A stretch of 64,000 bases of DNA, from positions 1 to 64,000 of the forward strand of contig JAZRMX010000040.1 of the NCBI GenBank assembly GCA_045647885.1, read 5' to 3'. Positions 8,524 through 17,838 of this stretch are shown piece after piece; position 1 is the first letter of the stretch; each line of letters starts with the position of its first letter. The notes under the pieces were generated by a model that was given only the letters and a program-made list of their open reading frames with translations, was not told where the DNA came from and ran no database searches. The stretch is from HGM04593 sp045647885. Lineage in GTDB: Bacteria > Bacteroidota > Bacteroidia > Bacteroidales > Bacteroidaceae. The position numbers and the translations under genes are program-made.

Positions 8524-9690
8524 ATGAGCGACCAACGTTATATGATGCGCGGCGTGTCGGCATCAAAAGAAGATGTACACAACGCGATAAAGAACATCGA
8601 CAAAGGATTATATCCTAAAGCTTTCTGCAAAATCATCCCCGACATATTGGGAGGAGACCCCGAATACTGCAACATAATGCACGCCGACGGCGCAGGCACA
8701 AAATCGTCACTCGCTTACCTTTACTGGAAAGAGACCGGCGACATTTCAGTGTGGAAAGGCATTGCACAGGATGCTCTCATAATGAACATCGACGATCTTC
8801 TTTGCGTGGGAGCGACAGACAATATCCTTGTATCTTCAACCATCGGTCGCAACAAGTTGCTTGTACCCGGCGAAGTAATTTCGGCCATCATTAACGGAAC
8901 CGACGAGCTCCTTGCCGAGCTTCGCGAGATGGGCGTGGGTGTTTATGCCACAGGCGGTGAGACTGCCGACGTTGGCGACCTTGTGCGCACCATCATCGTG
9001 GACAGCACCGTAACCTGCCGTATGAAACGCAGTGATGTAATTGACAACGCAAACATTGCAGACGGCGATGTAATCGTCGGTATGGCATCATACGGACAAG
9101 CAACATACGAGAAAGAGTATAACGGAGGTATGGGAAGCAACGGCTTGACATCGGCACGTCACGATGTATTCTCAAAATACCTTGCCGAGAAATATCCCGA
9201 GAGTTACGATAAAGGCGTTCCCGCAGAGCTCATCTATTCCGGTGGTTTGAAACTTACCGACGAGGTGGAGAACTCGCCCATCGACGCAGGAAAGCTCGTA
9301 CTCTCCCCCACCCGCACATACGCCCCCATCGTAAAAAAAATGCTCGATGCTCTCCGTCCTCAAATTCACGGAATGGTACACTGCTCAGGTGGCGCGCAGA
9401 CAAAAGTTATGCACTTTGTCGAGAACAAGCGAGTAATAAAAGACAACCTATTCCCCATACCCCCGCTCTTCAAGACAATTAAAGAACAGAGCGGTACCGA
9501 CTGGGCCGAAATGTACAAAGTGTTCAATATGGGACACCGTCTCGAGGTTTATGTAAAACCCGAATATGCCGAGGAGATTATTGCAATAAGCAAGAGTTTC
9601 GGTGTTGACGCACAGATTATCGGTCGCGTGGAGGCTGCAGAGAAGAACGAACTTATAATAGAAAGCCCCTACGGCACATTCAAATACTAA
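8524..9690 (+). CDS. purM: Phosphoribosylformylglycinamidine cyclo-ligase (AIR synthase)
   Basis: Fifth step of purine synthesis: ATP-dependent closure of formylglycinamidine ribotide to aminoimidazole ribotide. At 388 residues it is the longer form usual in Bacteroidota (other bacteria have about 345). PurM motifs are visible: HADGAGTKSSLAY near residue 55 and DALIMNIDDLLCVGA near 90, followed by the glycine-rich VGVYATGGETADVGD. It leads a likely operon with prfA (3-base gap) and pyrF, so purine synthesis, translation termination and pyrimidine synthesis share one transcript. The inverted repeat over its promoter suggests control. Confidence 0.88.
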   Translation: MSDQRYMMRGVSASKEDVHNAIKNIDKGLYPKAFCKIIPDILGGDPEYCNIMHADGAGTKSSLAYLYWKETGDISVWKGIAQDALIMNIDDLLCVGATDNILVSSTIGRNKLLVPGEVISAIINGTDELLAELREMGVGVYATGGETADVGDLVRTIIVDSTVTCRMKRSDVIDNANIADGDVIVGMASYGQATYEKEYNGGMGSNGLTSARHDVFSKYLAEKYPESYDKGVPAELIYSGGLKLTDEVENSPIDAGKLVLSPTRTYAPIVKKMLDALRPQIHGMVHCSGGAQTKVMHFVENKRVIKDNLFPIPPLFKTIKEQSGTDWAEMYKVFNMGHRLEVYVKPEYAEEIIAISKSFGVDAQIIGRVEAAEKNELIIESPYGTFKY

Positions 9691-9693
9691 GAA

Positions 9694-10806
9694 ATGGAGA
9701 ACGAGAATTCACTATTGAGCAAACTCAACGACCTCGAGGCACGTTTCCAAGAGGTTGCAACACTCATAACCGGCCCCGCCGTGGTGGCCGATATGAAGCG
9801 TTTTGTAAAGCTCAACAAAGAATATCGCGAACTTGAAGAGATACTCGCCGCACGCAAACGCTACATTCAGCTGCTGACCTCGCTTCGCGAAGCAAAGGAC
9901 ATCCTTGCCAACGAAAGCGACCAGGACTTGCGCGAAATGGCTCGCGAGGAGCTTGATATGTGCGAGAAAGCAATACCCGAAACCGAGGAGGAAATAAAAC
10001 TCCTGCTCATACCCGCCGACCCGCAGGACGAGAAGAACGCAATACTTGAAATTCGTGGCGGTACCGGTGGCGACGAAGCAGCAATCTTCGCCGGCGACCT
10101 CTTCCGTATGTACAGCAAATACTGCGAAAGCAAAGGCTGGCGATTGGAAGTATCGAGTTGCAGCGAAGGAACCTCGGGCGGCTACAAGGAGATTATCTGC
10201 ACCGTCACAGGCGACAAAGTATACGGCACACTCAAGTACGAGTCGGGAGTACACCGCGTACAGCGCGTTCCAGCAACCGAGACACAGGGCCGCGTACACA
10301 CCTCGGCAGCATCGGTAGCCGTGCTTCCCGAAGCCGAGGCTTTTGATGTGGAAATCACCGAAAGTGCCATAAAATGGGATACATTCCGTTCAAGCGGTGC
10401 CGGAGGACAGAATGTGAACAAGGTGGAATCGGGAGTACGTTTGCGCTACCCCTGGCTCAACCCCGAAACAGGACAGGTAGAAGAGATACTCATTGAATGT
10501 ACCGAGACGCGCGACCAACCCAAGAATAAAGAACGCGCCCTCGCGCGCTTGCGCACACTCGTGTACGACCGCGAGCACCAACGCTATGCCGACGACATAG
10601 CCAACAAACGCAAGACAATGGTATCTACCGGCGACCGTTCGGCAAAGATACGTACCTACAACTACCCACAGGGACGAATCACTGACCATCGTATAAACTA
10701 CACCATATATAACCTCACGGCATTCGTAAACGGCGACATACAGGACTGCATAGACCACCTTATCGTAGCCGAGAATACCGAGCGTATGAAAGAAAACGAA
10801 CTATAA
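9694..10806 (+). CDS. prfA: Peptide chain release factor 1
   Basis: Reads UAA and UAG stop codons and triggers release of the finished protein. 370 residues. The codon-reading tripeptide is PAT at 193-195 (RVPATETQGR), the RF1-type PxT and not the RF2-type SPF. The catalytic GGQ is at 237-239 in SGAGGQNVNKVESGVRL. The N-terminal helical domain (about 1-110) and the rest have normal length and no frameshift, as expected for RF1. Three bases separate it from purM and twelve from pyrF. Confidence 0.95.
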   Translation: MENENSLLSKLNDLEARFQEVATLITGPAVVADMKRFVKLNKEYRELEEILAARKRYIQLLTSLREAKDILANESDQDLREMAREELDMCEKAIPETEEEIKLLLIPADPQDEKNAILEIRGGTGGDEAAIFAGDLFRMYSKYCESKGWRLEVSSCSEGTSGGYKEIICTVTGDKVYGTLKYESGVHRVQRVPATETQGRVHTSAASVAVLPEAEAFDVEITESAIKWDTFRSSGAGGQNVNKVESGVRLRYPWLNPETGQVEEILIECTETRDQPKNKERALARLRTLVYDREHQRYADDIANKRKTMVSTGDRSAKIRTYNYPQGRITDHRINYTIYNLTAFVNGDIQDCIDHLIVAENTERMKENEL

Positions 10807-10818
10807 AACATAAAAGCT

Positions 10819-11649
10819 ATGAACAGACAAGAACTTGTAAAACAGATTAAAGAGAAGCGCTCATTCCTCTGCGTAGGACTAGACAGTGACATCAAAAAAC
10901 TGCCCGCTTGCGTAATGGACAGCGAAGACCCCATCTTCGAGTTCAATAAAGCAATCATTGATGCAACAGCCCCCTACACCGTAGCCTACAAGCCCAACTT
11001 GGCATTCTACGAGGCATTCGGCGTAAAAGGCTGGATAAGCTTTGAGAAAACTGTAAAATACATAAAAGAAAAATATCCCGAGATTTTCATCATCGCCGAC
11101 GCAAAACGTGGCGACATTGGCAACACCTCGGCACTCTACGCACGCTCATTCTTCGAGGAGATGAAGGTTGACTCCATCACCGTAGCACCCTATATGGGCG
11201 AAGACAGCGTAAAACCCTTCCTTGCTTACGAAGGCACTTGGGTAATTGTACTCGCTCTTACATCGAACCCCGGTTCACACGACTTCCAGCTCACAAAAGA
11301 CGAAGAAGGAACAATGCTCTTCGAGAAGGTTCTTGCCACATCTCAGAAATGGGGAAGCGACGAGAATATGATGTACGTTGTGGGTGCCACACAGGGTAAA
11401 TCGTTCGAGAACGTACGCCGTATAGTACCCAACCACTTCCTGCTCGTTCCCGGCGTGGGCGCACAAGGCGGCTCACTCGAAGAGGTATGCAAGTATGGTA
11501 TGAACAGCGACTGCGGCCTTTTGGTAAACGCCAGCCGTGCAATCATCTTTGCCGACAGCAGCGAGAACTTCGCAGCCGTCGCAGCAGAGAAGGCACGCGA
11601 CTACCAGCAGCAGATGGAAGGTGAATTAAAAGCCCACAATATCATCTAA
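10819..11649 (+). CDS. pyrF: Orotidine 5'-phosphate decarboxylase
   Basis: Last step of UMP synthesis, decarboxylation of OMP. 276 residues, the longer group of the family (type 2 in annotation schemes). The catalytic Asp-Lys-Asp set is in IADAKRGDIGNTS (D94, K96, D99) and the phosphate-binding end is VPGVGAQGG. It is the third gene behind purM and prfA. About 88 bases follow before lpxD, so the lipid A genes probably have their own start site. Confidence 0.94.
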   Translation: MNRQELVKQIKEKRSFLCVGLDSDIKKLPACVMDSEDPIFEFNKAIIDATAPYTVAYKPNLAFYEAFGVKGWISFEKTVKYIKEKYPEIFIIADAKRGDIGNTSALYARSFFEEMKVDSITVAPYMGEDSVKPFLAYEGTWVIVLALTSNPGSHDFQLTKDEEGTMLFEKVLATSQKWGSDENMMYVVGATQGKSFENVRRIVPNHFLLVPGVGAQGGSLEEVCKYGMNSDCGLLVNASRAIIFADSSENFAAVAAEKARDYQQQMEGELKAHNII

Positions 11650-11737
11650 ATATGCATTGTTAGTAAAAAATCACATATACTACAATAGATATTCGGAACA
11701 AAACAATTATCTTCGTAATTGAAAAACATATACCGAT

Positions 11738-12772
11738 ATGAAATTCACAGCTCAACAAATAGCATCATTCGTAAACGGTGAAGTCATCGGCAACCCCGAG
11801 GCTGAAGTATACACCTTTGCTAAAATAGAAGAAGGAACCCCCGGTGCCCTCTCGTTTTTGGCAAACCCCAAATATGCCGACCACATCTACACAACAGGTT
11901 CATCGGTAGTACTCGTAAACAAGGATTTCGAGCCTAAAAGCGAAATAACAGCCACACTCATCAAGGTGGATAATGCCTATGAAAGCCTTGCCAAGCTTAT
12001 GACCATGTACGAAGCAAGCAAGCCCAAGAAACAGGGCATCAGCTCTTTGGCATACATCGCTCCCACAGCAAAAGTGGGCGAGAACTGCTACATAGCACCC
12101 TTTGCCGTAATTGGTGACGGATGCGAGATTGGCGACGGATGCTACATTCACGATGGAGTATCAGTGGGCGACGGTGCAAAGGTAGGCAACAACTGTATAA
12201 TATATGCCAACGTAACCATCTATCACGACTGCCGCGTGGGCAACAACTGTATTTTGCACAGCGGTTGCGTAATCGGTGGCGACGGTTTCGGTTTTGCCCC
12301 TACAGCCGACGGTTATGAAAAGATTCCCCAGATGGGTATAGTAATTCTCGAGGACAACGTGGAGATTGGCGCAAACACCTGTATCGACCGTGCAACAATG
12401 GGCGCAACAGTAATACACAAAGGCGTTAAACTCGACAACCTTATACAAATTGCCCACAACGACGAGATTGGTTCACACACCGTAATGGCAGCACAGGCAG
12501 GTATTGCCGGTTCTGCAAAAATAGGTGAATGGTGTATTGTTGGTGGTCAGGCTGGTATTTCGGGACACTGCACCATTGGCGACCGCACCGTAGTAGGTTC
12601 ACAGAGTGGAACCATCGGCAGCCGCAAAGGTGGAGAGAAACTGCTCGGTTCACCGGCTATGGACGCTAAGGAATTTATGAGAGTATCGGCATACCTCCGC
12701 CGTCTGCCCGACCTTGACAAGAAAATCAAGGAGCTGACAAAGGAGATAGAAGCATTGAAAAACAACAAATAA
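11738..12772 (+). CDS. lpxD: UDP-3-O-acylglucosamine N-acyltransferase
   Basis: Third step of lipid A synthesis: moves a 3-hydroxyacyl chain from ACP to the 2-amino group of UDP-3-O-acylglucosamine. 344 residues: an N-terminal uridine-binding domain (to about 100), then a left-handed beta helix built from hexapeptide repeats (for example VGENCYIAPFAVIGDG), and a C-terminal helix. The likely catalytic His is in IQIAHNDEIG. It starts the block lpxD-lpxC/fabZ-lpxA, with 12 bases to the next gene. A TATCTTCG box at about 11709 may be its promoter. Confidence 0.95.
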   Translation: MKFTAQQIASFVNGEVIGNPEAEVYTFAKIEEGTPGALSFLANPKYADHIYTTGSSVVLVNKDFEPKSEITATLIKVDNAYESLAKLMTMYEASKPKKQGISSLAYIAPTAKVGENCYIAPFAVIGDGCEIGDGCYIHDGVSVGDGAKVGNNCIIYANVTIYHDCRVGNNCILHSGCVIGGDGFGFAPTADGYEKIPQMGIVILEDNVEIGANTCIDRATMGATVIHKGVKLDNLIQIAHNDEIGSHTVMAAQAGIAGSAKIGEWCIVGGQAGISGHCTIGDRTVVGSQSGTIGSRKGGEKLLGSPAMDAKEFMRVSAYLRRLPDLDKKIKELTKEIEALKNNK

Positions 12773-12784
12773 AAAATATTTGCT

Positions 12785-14167
12785 ATGAACAAGCAAAAGA
12801 CATTGAACGGTAGTTTCTCACTCTTCGGAAAAGGACTACACACAGGATTGAGCCTCACGGTAACATTCAACCCTGCACCCGAGAACTACGGCTACAAGAT
12901 ACAACGCATTGACCTCCCCGGCGAGCCCATTATCGATGCTGTAGCCGAGAATGTAACAGAAACAACCCGCGGTACAGTGCTCACCAAAGGCGAGGCACGC
13001 GTAAGCACCGTAGAGCATGCAATGGCAGCACTCTTTGCCTTCGGCATTGACAACTGCCTTATCCAGGTAAACGGCCCCGAGTTTCCTATCCTCGATGGTA
13101 GCGCAAAATACTATGTCGAGAACATTGAGCGCATTGGCGTGAAGGAGCAGAATGCCGAGAAGGATGTATTCGTAATCAAATCAAAAATTGAGATAAAGGA
13201 CGAAAAGACCGGTAGCTCAATAATCATACTCCCCGACGAGAATTTCAGCCTTAACGTACTTGTACACTACGACTCGGGCGTGCTCTACAACCAGTACGCG
13301 ACTCTTGAGAGTATGGACGATTTCAAAGAAGAAATCGCATCGAGCCGTACATTCGTGTTTGTACGCGAGCTTGAACCCCTTCTCAATGTAGGTCTTATTA
13401 AAGGTGGTGACCTCGACAACGCTATCGTAATCTATGAGCACGAGATGCCCCAGGACAAATACGACCAGCTTGCCGACGTTCTCGGTATTCCCCATATGGA
13501 TGCGAAGAAACTCGGTTACCTCAACCACAAGCCCCTTGTATGGAACAACGAGCCTGCACGTCACAAGTTGCTCGACATAATCGGTGACCTTGCGCTTATA
13601 GGCAAGCCCCTTCAGGGACGTATCATCGCAACCTGCCCCGGACACACTGTTAATAATAAGTTCGCGCGCGCGATGCGTAAGATAATACGCGAGCACCAGA
13701 TACAGGCACCCATCTACGACCCCAACCGCGAGGCCGTAATGGACACAACCCGCATACGCAGCCTATTGCCTCACCGCAACCCCATGTTGCTTGTGGATAA
13801 GGTAATTGAGCTCGGTTCAAACTACATTGTCGGTACAAAGAACGTTACAATAAACGAACCTTTCTTCGAGGGACACTTCCCCAACGAACCGGTAATGCCC
13901 GGCGTTCTCATTGTGGAGGCAATGTCACAGTGCGGCGGCTTGCTCATATTGAATATGCTCGAGAACCCCGAGGAGTATTCAACCTACTTCCTCAAGATTG
14001 AAAAAATTGCCTTCCACAAACTTGTGGTACCCGGCGACACACTCGTCTTCAAGGTAGAACAGATAAGCCCCATGCGTCACGGCATTGCAATGGTACGCGG
14101 CTACGCATTTGTGGGCGAAAAACTTGTTGCCGAGGCACAATTTACAGGACAAATAACAAAGAAATAA
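12785..14167 (+). CDS. lpxC/fabZ: Bifunctional LpxC/FabZ: UDP-3-O-acyl-GlcNAc deacetylase and 3-hydroxyacyl-ACP dehydratase
   Basis: Natural fusion characteristic of Bacteroidota, 460 residues. Residues 1 to about 300 are LpxC, the committed step of lipid A synthesis; zinc-ligand motifs are VEHAMAAL and HKLLDIIGD. Residues from about 318 are FabZ, the fatty-acid dehydratase, with HRNPMLLVDKV and the hot-dog helix GHFPNEPVMPGVLIVEAM (catalytic His and Glu). The fusion links lipid A synthesis with supply of the same hydroxyacyl-ACP pool. Genes on both sides act in the same pathway. Confidence 0.96.
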   Translation: MNKQKTLNGSFSLFGKGLHTGLSLTVTFNPAPENYGYKIQRIDLPGEPIIDAVAENVTETTRGTVLTKGEARVSTVEHAMAALFAFGIDNCLIQVNGPEFPILDGSAKYYVENIERIGVKEQNAEKDVFVIKSKIEIKDEKTGSSIIILPDENFSLNVLVHYDSGVLYNQYATLESMDDFKEEIASSRTFVFVRELEPLLNVGLIKGGDLDNAIVIYEHEMPQDKYDQLADVLGIPHMDAKKLGYLNHKPLVWNNEPARHKLLDIIGDLALIGKPLQGRIIATCPGHTVNNKFARAMRKIIREHQIQAPIYDPNREAVMDTTRIRSLLPHRNPMLLVDKVIELGSNYIVGTKNVTINEPFFEGHFPNEPVMPGVLIVEAMSQCGGLLILNMLENPEEYSTYFLKIEKIAFHKLVVPGDTLVFKVEQISPMRHGIAMVRGYAFVGEKLVAEAQFTGQITKK

Positions 14168-14180
14168 AACACAAACTATT

Positions 14181-14951
14181 ATGATTCATCCATTAGCTTA
14201 CGTAGATCCCGATGCAAAAATCGGCGCAAACTGCGAGATTGGCGCATTTGCATACATTGACAAGAATGTTGTTATAGGCGACAACTGCGTTATTATGCCC
14301 CACGCATGCATACTTAACGGTACACGTATGGGCAAAAACAACAAGATATACCACGGTGCCATCATCGGTGGCGAGCCCCAGGACCTTAAATTCCGCGGCG
14401 AGGAGACAACTACCGAAATTGGTGACAACAATATGATACGTGAAAATGCCACAATTCACCGTGGTACAGCCTCAAAGGGAAAAACTGTAGTGGGCAGCAA
14501 CAATCTGTTGATGGAAAACGTTCACATTGCACACGACTGCGAGGTTGGCAGTGGCTGTATCCTCGGCAACTCAACCAAAATTGCCGGTGAGGTTATCATT
14601 GACGACAATGCCATACTCAGCGCGTGCGTGCTTGTGCACCAGTTTACACACATCGCCGGTTATGTAATGATTCAGGGCGGTAGCCGCATAAACAAGGACA
14701 TCCCCCCCTACATCATCGTAGGCCGTGACCCTGCACGTTATTGCGGACTCAACATCGTGGGTTTGCGCCGTCGTGGCTTCTCAAACGAGTCAATCAACGC
14801 AATTCACGAGGCTTACCGTCTGCTCTACGGCAAAGGCAACAACGTGTCTATGGGTGTAGCAAAAATTAAAGAGACTTTGCCTGCAACTCCCGAGGTTGAG
14901 CACATACTTAACTTTGTAGAGAATGTAGCGACACGCGGTATTATCGGATAA
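14181..14951 (+). CDS. lpxA: UDP-N-acetylglucosamine acyltransferase
   Basis: First step of lipid A synthesis: adds a 3-hydroxyacyl chain to UDP-GlcNAc. 256 residues, normal length. Hexapeptide-repeat beta helix from the N-terminus (HPLAYVDPDAKIGANCEIGA). The catalytic His lies in ENVHIAHDCEVG, and a C-terminal helical part (ALEVH-like region replaced by SINAIHEAYRLLY) follows. Its position directly after lpxC/fabZ (13 bases) supports the call. Confidence 0.96.
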   Translation: MIHPLAYVDPDAKIGANCEIGAFAYIDKNVVIGDNCVIMPHACILNGTRMGKNNKIYHGAIIGGEPQDLKFRGEETTTEIGDNNMIRENATIHRGTASKGKTVVGSNNLLMENVHIAHDCEVGSGCILGNSTKIAGEVIIDDNAILSACVLVHQFTHIAGYVMIQGGSRINKDIPPYIIVGRDPARYCGLNIVGLRRRGFSNESINAIHEAYRLLYGKGNNVSMGVAKIKETLPATPEVEHILNFVENVATRGIIG

Positions 14952-14967
14952 AAACTATACAAATTTT

Positions 14968-15534
14968 ATGGTATACAAATTCAGACTCTTATCAGACGAG
15001 GTTGAGAACTTCAGAAGAGACATTGAGATAGATTCTGACGCAACATTCCTCGACCTGCACAACGCAATCCTTGCAGCAGCAGGTTACCCCGACGACCAGA
15101 TGACCTCTTTCTTCATCTGCAACGACAAATGGATAAAAGAGAAAGAAATCACACGCGAAGACATGGGTGGCATGTCAGAGGAGGACTACTACATTATGGA
15201 GGAGTGTGTGATTGGTGACCACGTAGAGGAGGAGAAGCAGAAACTTATGTATGTATTCGACCCTCTTGGCGACAGAGTATTCTATATGGAGCTCAGTAAA
15301 ATTGAATACGGAAAGAGCTGCAGCGAGGCTGTATGCACAAAATCTGTAGGCGATGCTCCTGCACAGACACTCAACTTCGAAGAACTTATAAACAAAAACA
15401 CCGCCACAGCCACCGAAGACGATTTTGAAGAAGACTTCTATGGCAGCGACAGCTACAACGACGACGACATCGACGAGGATGGTTACAACATCGGCGGTTT
15501 GTCCGAGATAAGTTCAATAGATGACCTTTACTAA
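14968..15534 (+). CDS. Plasmid pRiA4b ORF-3-like protein
   Basis: 188 residues. The N-terminal 140 resemble the PRiA4_ORF3 family: MVYKFRLLSDEVENFRRDIE, then TFLDLHNAILAAAGYPDDQM and a Phe-rich strand SFFICNDKW. The name comes from a plasmid and from IS1096 neighbours, but chromosomal copies are common in Bacteroidota and no transposon is seen here. The C-terminal 50 residues are strongly acidic (DDFEEDFYGSD, DDDIDED) and probably unstructured. It sits between lpxA and miaA on the same strand, 16 and 26 bases away. Function is unknown. Confidence 0.75.
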   Translation: MVYKFRLLSDEVENFRRDIEIDSDATFLDLHNAILAAAGYPDDQMTSFFICNDKWIKEKEITREDMGGMSEEDYYIMEECVIGDHVEEEKQKLMYVFDPLGDRVFYMELSKIEYGKSCSEAVCTKSVGDAPAQTLNFEELINKNTATATEDDFEEDFYGSDSYNDDDIDEDGYNIGGLSEISSIDDLY

Positions 15535-15560
15535 TCTCATACTCCATAACAAGAAGGAGA

Positions 15561-16460
15561 ATGAATAATTTAGTCGTACTTATAGGCCCAACCGCTGTAG
15601 GCAAGACCGAAACAAGTTTTGCCATCGCAAGCCATTTTGATTGCCCCATAATATCGGCCGACTCACGGCAGATGTACCGCGGAATGGAGATAGGCACGGC
15701 AATGCCCACACAGGAAGAGCTTGCCCGACACAAACACTATTTTGTCGGGCAGCTCGCACCGGGCGACTACTACAGCGCAGCACGTTACGAAGAGGAGGTG
15801 CTTGCCCTGCTCGAAAAAGAATTTCCCCACCACCCCATAATGCTTATGTCAGGCGGCTCAATGATGTACATTGATGCCGTATGCAAAGGAATCGACGACA
15901 TACCCACTGTCGACGATGAAACCCGCCGTATGATTATCGAAAAATACGAACGCGAGGGACTGGAACAATTAAGCAACGAACTGAAAATTCTCGACCCCGA
16001 GTATTATGCCGAGGCAGATATTAAAAACCCCAAGCGCGTAATGCATGCCCTTGAAATCTGTTATATGACAGGCAAACCCTATAGTTCGTTCCGCAAACAA
16101 GCAATAAAAGAACGCCCCTTCAACATTATAAAAATAGGCTTGCGTCGCGAGCGCGAAGAACTATATGAGCGCATAAACCGCCGTGTCGATATAATGATAG
16201 AGCAAGGTCTTGTTGAAGAGGTAAAACAGTTCTACCATCTCAAAGAGCATAACTCGCTCAACACCGTGGGCTATAAAGAGATATTCAAGTACCTCAATGG
16301 AGAATGGACACTCCCCTTTGCAATAGAGAAAATAAAGCAAAACACCCGCATATACTCGCGCAAACAGGTAACCTGGTACCGCAAAGACGAGGAGGTTGCG
16401 TGGTTCCATCCAAATGAAACAGCAGAGATTATCGCCCACATAAAAAAGAGTATAAAATAA
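15561..16460 (+). CDS. miaA: tRNA dimethylallyltransferase
   Basis: Adds a dimethylallyl group to A37 of tRNAs that read codons starting with U. 299 residues, typical length. P-loop GPTAVGKTE at 9-17, the catalytic Asp region ISADSRQMYRGMEIGTA and the conserved RRVDIMIEQGLVEEV in the C-terminal half are present. It is cotranscribed with the upstream block judging by spacing (26 bases), and is followed after 11 bases by an exported protein of unknown role. Confidence 0.95.
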   Translation: MNNLVVLIGPTAVGKTETSFAIASHFDCPIISADSRQMYRGMEIGTAMPTQEELARHKHYFVGQLAPGDYYSAARYEEEVLALLEKEFPHHPIMLMSGGSMMYIDAVCKGIDDIPTVDDETRRMIIEKYEREGLEQLSNELKILDPEYYAEADIKNPKRVMHALEICYMTGKPYSSFRKQAIKERPFNIIKIGLRREREELYERINRRVDIMIEQGLVEEVKQFYHLKEHNSLNTVGYKEIFKYLNGEWTLPFAIEKIKQNTRIYSRKQVTWYRKDEEVAWFHPNETAEIIAHIKKSIK

Positions 16461-16471
16461 ATCACCCTGAC

Positions 16472-17365
16472 ATGCAAAAAATCCTCCTTTTACTCTGTCT
16501 GTTCACGGCAACCCCGCTTGCTGCACAACTGTTAGAATATGGTTTTGTGAGCCCGAGTGACTATAAAACCTTCGACGGCAAAACCATCGGCAAAAGCAGC
16601 ATACAATATATCTCGGGCAACTATCAAATGCCGTTGTATGTAAAACGCGACAACCCTAAAAGCAGAAGCCTGCTCACAGCAACCATCAGCGGCAAGTATG
16701 CCCGCCTGCACAACGAAGGAGAAGCAAAGAAGGGTAACCCAAAAGAGATTATAAACACAGGCGCAATGCTTACCTACGTTACCTCCATCGCAGAACGCTG
16801 GAACCTCATAGCCACCGCCGGTGCCTCGCTCAATACCACCCCCGACTACATACGCCTACAGAACATAGCCCTCACAGGAGGCGCAATCTTTACATATAGC
16901 ATAAACAAGAACCTGAACATAGGTATCGGCGCAATAGCCACCACCGCCTACGGCGAACCCGTTGTGCTGCCAACACCTTTCATCAACTGGAAGTACGAAG
17001 GAAAATACAGCATCGAACTTAATATGCGCGGGTTGCCCGAGTTCATCCTCTCGGCACAACTCAACGAAAAGACCCGTATTATCCTCTCGCCTCTTGCCGT
17101 GGAACGTTTCTCGGCTGTTATAAACATAGACGGCGACAACAAGCTCTACTCACAGAATATCCTAAAAACAACCATCGGCGTTATCCATCGCATAAACCAC
17201 AGGCTTATACTCTCGGCCGAGACAGGTTTCACATCCTACCGTCGCGCACGCATACAAGAGCGCAGCTACAAAGCCTTTTGGGACGACCTCTTCGATAGCG
17301 ACAAACGCCATAAATTCAGCCCTTCGGGAACAATATCTGTAGCGCTTAAATATAGCATCAGATAA
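16472..17365 (+). CDS. Exported protein, probable outer-membrane barrel, function unknown
   Basis: 297 residues with a clear Sec signal peptide (MQKILLLLCLFTATPLAA, cleavage near AAQ). The mature part has alternating strand-like segments with aromatic residues (MLTYVTSIAERWNLIATAGA, GAIFTYSINKNLNIGIGAIA) and a strand-like C-terminus (TISVALKYSIR), consistent with a small outer-membrane beta barrel. No family was recognised. It follows miaA by 11 bases and is probably cotranscribed. Confidence 0.6.
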   Translation: MQKILLLLCLFTATPLAAQLLEYGFVSPSDYKTFDGKTIGKSSIQYISGNYQMPLYVKRDNPKSRSLLTATISGKYARLHNEGEAKKGNPKEIINTGAMLTYVTSIAERWNLIATAGASLNTTPDYIRLQNIALTGGAIFTYSINKNLNIGIGAIATTAYGEPVVLPTPFINWKYEGKYSIELNMRGLPEFILSAQLNEKTRIILSPLAVERFSAVINIDGDNKLYSQNILKTTIGVIHRINHRLILSAETGFTSYRRARIQERSYKAFWDDLFDSDKRHKFSPSGTISVALKYSIR

Positions 17366-17407
17366 CAATCGTGCACACTTGAAATCCCCACTTATACATT
17401 CTATTTG

Positions 17408-17424
17408 AAATGTTTAAAACATTT
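17408..17424. promoter_or_regulatory. Perfect palindrome upstream of padR
   Basis: AAATGTTT-A-AAACATTT is a perfect 17-base palindrome just upstream of the padR promoter. Together with the second inverted repeat at 17428-17454 it looks like a regulator-binding region. Confidence 0.5.
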
Positions 17425-17427
17425 AAT

Positions 17428-17454
17428 ATAGTACTATGTATTGCAAGGTACTAT
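17428..17454. promoter_or_regulatory. Inverted repeat overlapping the padR -33 region
   Basis: ATAGTAC (17428-17434) and GTACTAT (17448-17454) form a perfect inverted repeat with a 13-base centre that covers the likely -33 element TTG (17441-17443). The -7 box TACTTTTG is at 17464-17471 and matches TAnnTTTG exactly. This is a plausible PadR operator for autoregulation. Confidence 0.55.
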
Positions 17455-17498
17455 TATTTATATTACTTTTGTTGCAGAAAAAGAATAAAACAAAAAAT

Positions 17499-17831
17499 AT
17501 GTACGTAGAAAATGTAAAATCACAGATGCGTAAAGGTATGCTCGAGTATTGCATAATGTTACTCCTGCGCGACACCCCTTTCTACACATCGGATATAATA
17601 GATGAATTGGAGAAAGCAAACCTTATTGTGGTGGAAGGCACCCTCTACCCCCTGCTAACACGCTTGCGAAAAGAGGGATTGCTCGACTACGAATGGCAGG
17701 AGAGCCCCTACGGCCCACCACGAAAATATTACAAACTTACCGAAGACGGGAAACAGGTACTTGCAGCACTCGACGAAAACTGGAATGCGCTTGCCGACAC
17801 CGTGACAAGAATTAGAAACATAAAAAAATAA
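17499..17831 (+). CDS. PadR family transcriptional regulator
   Basis: 110-residue winged-helix regulator. MRKGMLEYCIMLLLRDTPFY, DIIDELEKANLIVVEGTLYP and LLTRLRKEGLLDYEWQES form the PadR helix-turn-helix and wing, followed by the PRKYYKLTEDGKQVL element of the family. The ATG at 17499 is chosen because upstream residues of the longer frame are not PadR-like. It precedes two PspC genes by 7 and 15 bases, an arrangement known in Bacteroidota. It probably represses its own operon through the palindromes upstream; the signal is unknown. Confidence 0.9.
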   Translation: MYVENVKSQMRKGMLEYCIMLLLRDTPFYTSDIIDELEKANLIVVEGTLYPLLTRLRKEGLLDYEWQESPYGPPRKYYKLTEDGKQVLAALDENWNALADTVTRIRNIKK

Positions 17832-17838
17832 CCAAAAT

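Noticed and set aside
14968..15534. Transposon or plasmid origin of the pRiA4b ORF-3-like gene
   Set aside because: No inverted ends, transposase or shift in composition; the gene is tightly packed between lpxA and miaA.
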